Positions 58,878 through 64,000 of a stretch of DNA of 64,000 bases are shown here, piece after piece. The DNA is from Desulfocurvus vexinensis DSM 17965 (GTDB taxonomy: Bacteria; Desulfobacterota; Desulfovibrionia; Desulfovibrionales; Desulfovibrionaceae). The notes below the pieces were generated by a model. It worked only from the letters and a program-made list of their open reading frames with translations, searched no databases and had not been told where the DNA came from. Positions within the stretch are counted from its first letter, which is position 1. Each line of letters starts with the position of its first letter. The translations under genes were made by a program, and so were the position numbers. The stretch spans positions 1 to 64,000 of the forward strand of contig NZ_JAEX01000014.1 in assembly GCF_000519125.1 (NCBI RefSeq). The letters run 5' to 3'.

Positions 58878-59396
58878 CTAGGTGAGGCAGTCCTGCCTTC
58901 CCGCCGCACGCATGTCCTTGATGAGCAAAAACAGGTGAAAAGGGTCCGTGGGGCTGGGCTCGAAGTCCCAGGAGAGATACCACTGCCGGGCATGCTCGTC
59001 CTTGGCGTGCGCCAGTAATGCACGGATGCCGGCGATATCCGCCGCCTGCATGGTGCGCAGGATGGCGTCCTTGAGCAGGGCCCGGCCCAACCCCTGACGC
59101 TGAAACCTCTGATCCACGCCAAGGCGGGCCAGCAGCATGACAGGGACTCGATGTCTGGCAAGCCCTTTTACCACCCGATGGGGCGCTTCATCAAAGCCGA
59201 CGCTGCCCACACAGAGGCTGTAGTAGCCGACGACAGCGTCGTCCACGCAGGACACATACGTCTGGGCGCTGTTGGCTCTCTGGTTGACAAGGGCATAGCG
59301 CTGCAAGAACAGATTCAGTTCCTGCTGGCCGCAATCGAAATCCCCTGCCTCATCCGCTGCCGTAAGCTTGTGGACCGGACCAAACCGACCACCCAT
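58878..59396 (-). CDS. GNAT acetyltransferase toxin (TacT-like)
   Basis: 172 residues with DCGQQELNLFLQRYA, VVGYYSLCVGSVGFDEAP and the acetyl-CoA loop VDQRFQRQGLGRALLKDAI. TacT-type toxins acetylate the amino group of charged tRNAs and block translation. The start is shared with the antitoxin stop (one-base overlap at 59396). Confidence 0.9.
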   Translation of the reverse strand: MGGRFGPVHKLTAADEAGDFDCGQQELNLFLQRYALVNQRANSAQTYVSCVDDAVVGYYSLCVGSVGFDEAPHRVVKGLARHRVPVMLLARLGVDQRFQRQGLGRALLKDAILRTMQAADIAGIRALLAHAKDEHARQWYLSWDFEPSPTDPFHLFLLIKDMRAAGRQDCLT

Positions 59397-59674
59397 CAGT
59401 CAAGAACGCCAGGCTCGTTCAGCAGTTTGCTCAGGCGAGGCTTCTTCTGGACAGGACGATCCAGTATCTCCTGAAACTCGTTCCACCGAGCTTCGTCCAG
59501 CAGGAACAGCCGTCGTTCAGCCAAGGCCTGATTGGCGGCGACAATCCCCGCCTCCAAAATGAACTCGCTGACGTTTTTATGAGACGCCTTGGCCGCTTCC
59601 TGCAGCAGCGCCTTCGATGACGGGCTGAGCCGGACGTCGATCCGTTCTGTCTTCGTCTGAGTGGTGGGCGACAT
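59396..59674 (-). CDS. DUF1778 (TacA-like) antitoxin
   Basis: 92 residues: RIDVRLSPSSKALLQEAAKA (ribbon-helix-helix), NVSEFILEAGIVAANQAL and a C-terminal toxin-binding tail (NEFQEILDRPVQKKPRLSKL). It lies directly before the GNAT toxin. Start MSPTTQTK behind AAGGAGG. Confidence 0.9.
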   Translation of the reverse strand: MSPTTQTKTERIDVRLSPSSKALLQEAAKASHKNVSEFILEAGIVAANQALAERRLFLLDEARWNEFQEILDRPVQKKPRLSKLLNEPGVLD

Positions 59675-59702
59675 TCGAAATCCTCCTTGTTTCTCCTCAC
59701 CG

Positions 59703-59731
59703 AAGATAATGTACGGAAGATGTCCTGACAA
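59703..59731 (-). promoter_or_regulatory. Promoter of the TacAT-like operon
   Basis: On the minus strand TTGTCA (59726-59731), 17 bases, TATCTT (59703-59708), about 29 bases before the antitoxin ATG. Confidence 0.6.
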
Positions 59732-59769
59732 CCCAAAATCGTATCAATCGAAAAAATTTAACTCTCCGT

Positions 59770-59799
59770 CGACGTTTTCCGATTCGCGCCGGTATGTAT
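59770..59799 (+). repeat. Dispersed element copy 3 (CGACGTTT-N10-GCCGGTATGTAT)
   Basis: Both blocks identical to copy 1 and same spacing. It lies 117 bases before the HNH gene and is followed by a GAGGG-GAAAA-CCCTC hairpin. Candidate start of the HNH-methylase-terminase transcript. Confidence 0.6.
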
Positions 59800-59915
59800 G
59801 CAAGAGAGGGGAAAACCCTCGGAGGATGCCCGGGGCGGGTCGAATCTCTGTGGGTTCGGCCCGTAGACCGGGTGGGCCCCCAGATTTTTACGCGTGCAAA
59901 ATGACGGGTGGGGGT

Positions 59916-60287
59916 ATGCCGCCAAGACCGCCGAAACCATGCCGCAAGCCGGGCTGCCGCAATCTGGCGACTGATGCCGGAGGGTATTGCCCAGAGCACA
60001 AGCACCTCGCGGATGAGGCTCTCGCTCTTCGCCGCAGCGCCCAGGACAAAGTCCGGGGAAACGCGGCCAAACGCGGCTACGACGCGCACTGGCAGCGAGT
60101 CCGACATCTCCAGCTCAGAAGGGACCCACTGTGCGCAATCTGCGCCCGGGCGGCCGAGGTGGTCCACCATCGTGACGGCAATCCCCGCAACAACGCCAGC
60201 GGCAACCTCATGAGCCTTTGCCGCGAATGCCACGAGCGCCTGCACGGCAGGCTGCGCACACCGCACTCAGGACCGAACCCATGCTGA
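59916..60287 (+). CDS. HNH endonuclease of the packaging region
   Basis: 123 residues. N-terminal cysteine pairs (KPCRKPGC, GYCPEHKH) form a small zinc site. The HNH core is CAICARAAEVVHHRDGNPRN and LMSLCRECHERLHG with a second CxxC. Phage HNH proteins of this form lie before terminase genes and assist packaging. The ATG at 59916 is preferred; an in-frame ATG at 59901 is possible. The stop overlaps the methyltransferase start. Confidence 0.85.
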   Translation: MPPRPPKPCRKPGCRNLATDAGGYCPEHKHLADEALALRRSAQDKVRGNAAKRGYDAHWQRVRHLQLRRDPLCAICARAAEVVHHRDGNPRNNASGNLMSLCRECHERLHGRLRTPHSGPNPC

Positions 60288-62332
60288 AGACCGAATCCTG
60301 GCCCATTGAGCGGCTTGTTCCCTATGTCCGCAACCCGCGCAAGAACGACGAGCAAGTCGAGCGCATGGTCGCGGCCATCCGGGAGTTCGGCTTCCGCATC
60401 CCGGTGGTGGCCAAGTCCGACGGCACCGTGGTGGACGGGCACCTGCGGCTCAAGGCCGCCCGCAAGCTGGGCCTGACGGAAGTTCCCGTGGCCCTGGCCG
60501 ACGAACTGACGGACGCGCAGGTGAAGGCATTCCGCCTGCTGGCCAACCGTTCCGCCAATTGGGCCGCCTGGGACGAGGACCTCCTGGCGCTGGAGCTGGA
60601 AGAACTCCAGGCCATGGCCTTTGACGTCAGTCTCACGGGCTTCGACGCCGGCGAGATCGACTCCCTGCTGGCCAAGCCGACCACCGATGGCCTGACCGAC
60701 CCAGACGAAGTGCCCGAGCCGCCGGCCGAACCTGTAAGCAAACCGGGTGATGTCTGGATTCTGGGCCGCCACCGTCTCATGTGCGGGGACAGCACCAGCG
60801 CGGACGCCGTGGACAGATTGCTGGCCGGCGTCCGGCCGCACCTCATGGTCACCGACCCGCCTTATGGCGTCGAATACGATCCCGCCTGGCGAAACGAAGC
60901 GCTGGCCGGCCAAAAGACCAAGCGCACCGGCATGGTCCTGAACGACGACCGCGCCGACTGGCGCGAGGCCTGGACGCTCTTTCCTGGCGAGGTGGCCTAT
61001 GTCTGGCACGGGGCGCTGCACGCGGCCACGGTCGCGGAAAGCCTTGTGGCCTGCGGCTTCGACATCCGCTCCCAGATCATCTGGGCCAAGGAACGTCTGG
61101 TTCTCTCCCGGGGGCATTACCACTGGATGCACGAGCCCTGCCAACCCGCCGGGACTATGGTGCAAAAGGTTATTGACCCTGGCGCTGGCTCGCAATCGGC
61201 CAGGATCGCAGAAGTGCCGATCGAGACGCTTCGCGCCGGAGACTTTGTCGTATCCTACAACCCCTACGAAAGTGTTATTCGTCGCCGTGGCAGGCAGATC
61301 ACTCGGTTCGGGGAGCGTCAGTTTGACGGGCTCATGCATACGATTTCGGCTGCGGGACGGGTTACTCGGGCAACCCCTGAGCATCGTTTCACAGTTCGCC
61401 TGAACCCAAGCGCTGCTGACAAGCAACTGGTCTACCTCATGCGACGGGGAGATTGGTGGCGTGTCGGTCGGGTATCTCTTTTCAACTCACGTGGTTTTGG
61501 ACTCGCCACACGCCTTGCTGACAACAAGGGCGAAGATGCCTGGATCATCTCGGTGCATGACAATGCTATCGAAGCCCAATGTGCGGAGCAGGTTCTCTCA
61601 TGCCGATACGGTATTCCGACAACGCACTGGGAGGTCGATAATTGGACGAAAGTTCCAGCACGGCAGCGCTCTCCCGAGATGATTGCCGGCATTTACTCCT
61701 GCCTTAATCTTGGAGCCCTCTCAGCTCGGGCCACGCTTTTGCTTCGCGATCATCGCCTTGAACGCGAGTACCCTTTCATCACATGTGGCGACCAGCTGAT
61801 GTCTTCTCGAAGAACGACACGGCTGGTGAGAGCATGTAATATTCACCCAGGAGTCATGCAGATCCCGATGCCTTCCACGGGTGAGGACTTCGACTGGATT
61901 ACCATTACTGGAAATGACGCAGCGCCGTTCAGTGGCAAGGTCTACTCGATGGATGTGGACAAAGACCTGCACTACGTCGCAGACGGGCTAGTGACCCACA
62001 ACTGCTGGTACGCGGTCAAGGGCAAGGCCCACTGGAGCGGAGACCGCAAGCAGGTCACGATCTGGAACATCCCGTCCAAGGGGCAGGACGCCGACACCAT
62101 CCATGGCACCCAGAAGCCGGTCGAGTGCATGAAGCGGCCCATGGAGAACAACTCCAGCCCGGGCCAGGCCGTGTACGAACCTTTCTCCGGCTCAGGCACC
62201 AGCATTATCGCCGCCGAAATCACCGGCCGCGCCTGTCTGGCTATGGAACTGAACCCCGCATACGTCGATGTCGCCGTGAAGCGCTGGGAAGATTTTACGG
62301 GCGAGAAGGCCGTGCTGGAGGATGTCCGATGA
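60281..62332 (+). CDS. ParB-domain DNA methyltransferase interrupted by an intein
   Basis: 683-residue precursor. Residues 1-100 are ParB/Srx-like (IERLVPYVRNPRKNDEQVER, VDGHLRLKAARKLG). The methyltransferase has DPPY in VTDPPYGVEYDPAW and, after the intein, FSGSGTSIIA, the beta-class order (catalytic before SAM motif), so N6-adenine or N4-cytosine methylation is expected. An intein of 288 residues (287-574) splits the conserved HEP-CWYAV site; after splicing the enzyme is 395 residues. It starts at 60281 (MLKTESW), overlapping the HNH gene. The target sequence is unknown; it may protect element DNA from host restriction. Confidence 0.92.
   Translation: MLKTESWPIERLVPYVRNPRKNDEQVERMVAAIREFGFRIPVVAKSDGTVVDGHLRLKAARKLGLTEVPVALADELTDAQVKAFRLLANRSANWAAWDEDLLALELEELQAMAFDVSLTGFDAGEIDSLLAKPTTDGLTDPDEVPEPPAEPVSKPGDVWILGRHRLMCGDSTSADAVDRLLAGVRPHLMVTDPPYGVEYDPAWRNEALAGQKTKRTGMVLNDDRADWREAWTLFPGEVAYVWHGALHAATVAESLVACGFDIRSQIIWAKERLVLSRGHYHWMHEPCQPAGTMVQKVIDPGAGSQSARIAEVPIETLRAGDFVVSYNPYESVIRRRGRQITRFGERQFDGLMHTISAAGRVTRATPEHRFTVRLNPSAADKQLVYLMRRGDWWRVGRVSLFNSRGFGLATRLADNKGEDAWIISVHDNAIEAQCAEQVLSCRYGIPTTHWEVDNWTKVPARQRSPEMIAGIYSCLNLGALSARATLLLRDHRLEREYPFITCGDQLMSSRRTTRLVRACNIHPGVMQIPMPSTGEDFDWITITGNDAAPFSGKVYSMDVDKDLHYVADGLVTHNCWYAVKGKAHWSGDRKQVTIWNIPSKGQDADTIHGTQKPVECMKRPMENNSSPGQAVYEPFSGSGTSIIAAEITGRACLAMELNPAYVDVAVKRWEDFTGEKAVLEDVR
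61139..62002 (+). other. Intein within the DNA methyltransferase (288 residues)
   Basis: The first residue is Cys287 (CQPAGTMVQKV, block A), with block B TPEH at 365-368 (ATPEHRFTV). Block F/G is VYSMDVDKDLHYVADGLVTH followed by the terminal Asn574, and the downstream extein begins with Cys575. Removing it restores HYHWMHEP-CWYAVKGKAHW, the uninterrupted family sequence. The middle part (about 440-530) contains no LAGLIDADG or other homing motif I can see. The DNA of this insert is visibly less GC-rich than the flanks. Confidence 0.92.
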
Positions 62333-62347
62333 GGCGGGAAATCACTC

Positions 62348-62719
62348 TTAAAGCAGTAGTTCGACGTCAACCCGAAGCGCCTCGGCCATCTTCTTCAGCA
62401 GCTCCGTGGACATGGATCGCTTGCCTTTTTCGATCTGGGAGATGTGGGAGTTGGTCACGCCGCAGGCGTCAGCTACCTGCTGCAGGGTCATGCCCCGATG
62501 GGAACGCAGCACCCGGACAGGATGCTCTCCAGCCAACAGCCGGTCGGCGACTTTCGCCGGAAAGGTTTCTTCTTCTCCGGACACAAGTCGGCGGTAGAAA
62601 TCCTCGATGGTCGCGGCGTCATGCGCATCCTCGAGGGCAGTCACAAGGCGCTCGTATTCCTCGATGGGCATCAACGCGAACGCCGGCTTTCCTTCGTGTT
62701 CAAGAATCTGGACGCTCAT
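62348..62719 (-). CDS. XRE-family antitoxin with Phd-like N-terminus
   Basis: 123 residues. The N-terminus MSVQILEHEGKPAFALMPIE is Phd/antitoxin-like; the C-terminal HTH is GMTLQQVADACGVTNSHISQ followed by IEKGKRSMS. It overlaps the toxin stop by four bases, in a toxin-first operon. Confidence 0.88.
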   Translation of the reverse strand: MSVQILEHEGKPAFALMPIEEYERLVTALEDAHDAATIEDFYRRLVSGEEETFPAKVADRLLAGEHPVRVLRSHRGMTLQQVADACGVTNSHISQIEKGKRSMSTELLKKMAEALRVDVELLL

Positions 62720-62976
62720 CGATACACCTCCTTGCGCTGTCCGATGTCCACCACCTGGATGACGACCTCTTCCTTTTGGATCAGGTAGATCACCCGCCAG
62801 TCGCCGACACGCAATCGATATCCCGGATGGCTGGTGAGCTTTTTGACGTTGGCGGCCGTGAAAGGGTCTCGAGCAAGCTCATCCAGCTTCGTTCGAATGC
62901 GCCCAGCCACATCGACAGGCGCTTTTCTAAGAGCTTTCAATGCGGCCGTGGAAAATCGAAGCGCATACATATCCAT
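62716..62976 (-). CDS. RelE-family toxin
   Basis: 86 residues: LRFSTAALKALRKAPVDVAG, HPGYRLRVGDWRVIYLIQKE and VVDIGQRKEVY, the RelE/ParE fold with the usual Arg-rich surface. An mRNA interferase is the likely activity. Two ATGs (62976 and 62970) are in frame; the promoter puts the transcript start close to the second. Confidence 0.88.
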   Translation of the reverse strand: MDMYALRFSTAALKALRKAPVDVAGRIRTKLDELARDPFTAANVKKLTSHPGYRLRVGDWRVIYLIQKEEVVIQVVDIGQRKEVYR

Positions 62977-63005
62977 TTTCTAACTATCAGTTTGAACGCT
63001 GTCAA
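62977..63005 (-). promoter_or_regulatory. Promoter of the RelE/XRE operon
   Basis: On the minus strand a perfect TTGACA (63000-63005), 17 bases, and TAGAAA (62977-62982) stand immediately before the toxin start codon, so the transcript should be leaderless or nearly so. Confidence 0.65.
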
Positions 63006-63025
63006 CACCGAATCGCGAGAAAACC

Positions 63026-63484
63026 ATGGCCGGCCGTAAGCCTCTCCCCACCAAGCTCAAGATGCTCAAGGGCACGGCGCAGAAGTGCCGCGTCAATCCC
63101 AACGAGCCCGAGCTTGCCCCGGCGCTGCCTGAGCCGCCCGATTTCCTTGGCGAGACCGCCCGGGAGGAATGGCTGCGCAAGGCTCCGGTGCTCGCCCGCA
63201 TGGGCGTGCTCACCGAGGGGGACGATGCGGCCTTGGCGGCTTACTGCCAAGCCTTTGAGCGCTTTGTCGAGGCAGAACGCAAGATTCGTCAGTCCGGGCT
63301 GCTCATCAAGACCACCGGCGGCAACGTGATCCAGAACCCGCTGGTGGGGGTGGCCAACCGGGCCATGGAGATCATGCACAAATTTCTGACCGAGTTCGGC
63401 CTGACGCCGTCGAGCCGCACACGGGTCGCGGCGAATCCGGCCGGGAAGGAAGATGCTGAATGGGCGGGGTTCGGGAAAGCGTGA
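63026..63484 (+). CDS. Phage terminase small subunit, P27 family
   Basis: 152 residues. The start MAGRKPLPTKLKMLKGTAQK and the body PPDFLGETAREEWLRKAPVL, YCQAFERFVEAERKIRQSGL, TTGGNVIQNPLVGVANRAME match P27-type small terminases, which recognise the packaging site and load the large subunit. Confidence 0.93.
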   Translation: MAGRKPLPTKLKMLKGTAQKCRVNPNEPELAPALPEPPDFLGETAREEWLRKAPVLARMGVLTEGDDAALAAYCQAFERFVEAERKIRQSGLLIKTTGGNVIQNPLVGVANRAMEIMHKFLTEFGLTPSSRTRVAANPAGKEDAEWAGFGKA

Positions 63485-63492
63485 CGCGTCGC

Positions 63493-63687
63493 TTACACCT
63501 CAAGATATGCGGCGATGTCCCGCAGGTCGGCCAGAATCCGCCCAGCATCTCCGGCATTGGCCCAGGTGATCTCTTCCGGCGCAACACCGAGGTGATCGTC
63601 GAGCCGCTCGCCGATCTTGCGCAGCAGCTCTCTGGATTCCTGAATCTTGTTCATGAAGTCGGCAAGGGCTTGTTCCTGGTTGCTCAT
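63493..63687 (-). CDS. Small reverse-strand gene between terminase subunits
   Basis: 64 residues: MSNQEQALADFMNKIQESRE, LLRKIGERLDDHLGVAPEEI, TWANAGDAGRILADLRDIAA. A helical acidic protein of unknown role. AAAGGAGAGG lies just before the ATG, which supports a real gene. It opposes the terminase genes on either side. Confidence 0.65.
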   Translation of the reverse strand: MSNQEQALADFMNKIQESRELLRKIGERLDDHLGVAPEEITWANAGDAGRILADLRDIAAYLEV

Positions 63688-63766
63688 GGTCCTCTCCTTT
63701 TGCGGTTCGCTTGTGGATCAGATGTCCATATATTTTAGCTTATAGCAAGTCGTTCCAGGTAAATAG

Positions 63767-64000
63767 ATGCCAAAGACCACCCATCCATATGCCACCGCCG
63801 CCAACCGCTACGCGCGGGACGTCGTGCGTGGAAAGATCGCGGCCTGCTCGTACGTGCGGCAGGCCTGCGGGAGGCATTTGGGCGATCTGGAACGCTCCAA
63901 ATCCAGGGACTTCCCCTTCCGCTGGGATCGGGAGGCGGCTGAACGCATCTGCCGCTTCGCCTCCAACATGGTGCATGTGAAAGGCCGGGAATGGGCGGGC
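63767..64000 (+). CDS. Phage terminase large subunit (N-terminal fragment, runs off the window)
   Basis: The first 78 codons only. MPKTTHPYATAANRYARDVV, SYVRQACGRHLGDLERSKSR and FRWDREAAERICRFASNMVH match the N-terminus of Terminase_1-type large subunits that follow P27 small subunits. The ATPase and nuclease motifs lie beyond the edge. Only a weak ribosome-binding site (CCAGG) precedes the ATG. Confidence 0.85.
   Translation, partial: MPKTTHPYATAANRYARDVVRGKIAACSYVRQACGRHLGDLERSKSRDFPFRWDREAAERICRFASNMVHVKGREWAG

Noticed and set aside
59661-59915. Upstream extension of the HNH gene
   Set aside because: The extra residues have no family similarity, and the region holds the TacAT promoter and dispersed element copy 3.
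59916-60287. HNH gene as a homing endonuclease for the intein
   Set aside because: It is a separate gene with packaging-type zinc pairs and the usual place before terminase; linkage to the intein is coincidental as far as the sequence shows.
61420-61890. LAGLIDADG or GIY-YIG endonuclease inside the intein
   Set aside because: A GIYS string occurs, but the paired motifs and spacing of either family are absent.

Overview
The window reads as chromosome from a GC-rich Gram-negative, flagellated bacterium, most likely a sulfate reducer of the Desulfovibrionaceae type. The grounds are lipid A (LpxC/A/D/I), Bam and Lol genes, a Desulfovibrio-style chemoreceptor with a hemerythrin tail, and the general protein style. 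No 16S gene or other decisive marker is present. The left 48 kb is dense housekeeping DNA of very high GC. The right 16 kb is a visibly less GC-rich mobile element that runs off the right edge.

Layout of the core. 1-1676: tRNA-Thr(TGT)-Tyr(GTA)-Gly(TCC)-Thr(GGT)-tuf on the minus strand behind one promoter, the same order as thrU-tyrU-glyT-thrT-tufB in E. coli. 2001-6364: lpxC, then rpmE, a DUF1385 membrane protein, prfA and prmC (release factor 1 and its methylase, overlapping). 6554-13809 (plus): gpmA, a very large pentapeptide-repeat/class I adenylate cyclase fusion, pfkA and mutY. 13920-18887 (minus): pyrK-pyrD, a DUF606 membrane protein, an AsmA-like protein and a chemoreceptor-hemerythrin. 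18962-22596: a U32 peptidase-family protein, a cupin, and flagellin behind a clear sigma-28 promoter. 22983-33247 (minus): carB-purF-kpsF-glycosyltransferase-CxxC protein-PBP1A, packed tightly. 33628-36909: metG and ricT (PSP1). 37086-37793: a metallo-beta-lactamase hydrolase. 37890-47863 (minus): a nine-gene operon lysS-lolC/E-lolD-bamA-skp-lpxD-fabZ-lpxA-lpxI that joins outer-membrane protein, lipoprotein and lipid A assembly.

Mobile element. It begins immediately downstream of tRNA-Asn (48045-48120). First comes an integration cassette: a small protein, DUF2924, a large serine recombinase and an HTH helper, mostly overlapping. Next is an unrecognised two-gene unit (51538-53740). After that come a HigB/HigA-like toxin-antitoxin pair, two small phage-type genes, a phage sigma-like factor, a D5/P4-type primase-helicase, a TacA/TacT-like GNAT toxin system with an extra antitoxin, an HNH endonuclease, a ParB-fused DNA methyltransferase interrupted by an intein, a RelE/XRE pair, and terminase small and large subunits (large cut by the window edge). 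Integration, replication, modification and packaging genes are therefore present; head, tail and lysis genes would lie beyond 64000.

The most novel signals are: (1) a three-copy element CGACGTTT-N10-GCCGGTAYGTAT, always on the plus strand and always upstream of an element gene, a candidate recognition site for the element's own sigma factor or a shared leader; (2) a TTGGAC-type iteron inverted repeat around 28 bp of alternating purine-pyrimidine DNA directly after the primase gene, a candidate replication origin; (3) the intein placed exactly in the conserved HEP/CWYAV site of the methyltransferase; (4) the uncharacterised gene pair between the recombinase cassette and the first toxin-antitoxin locus.
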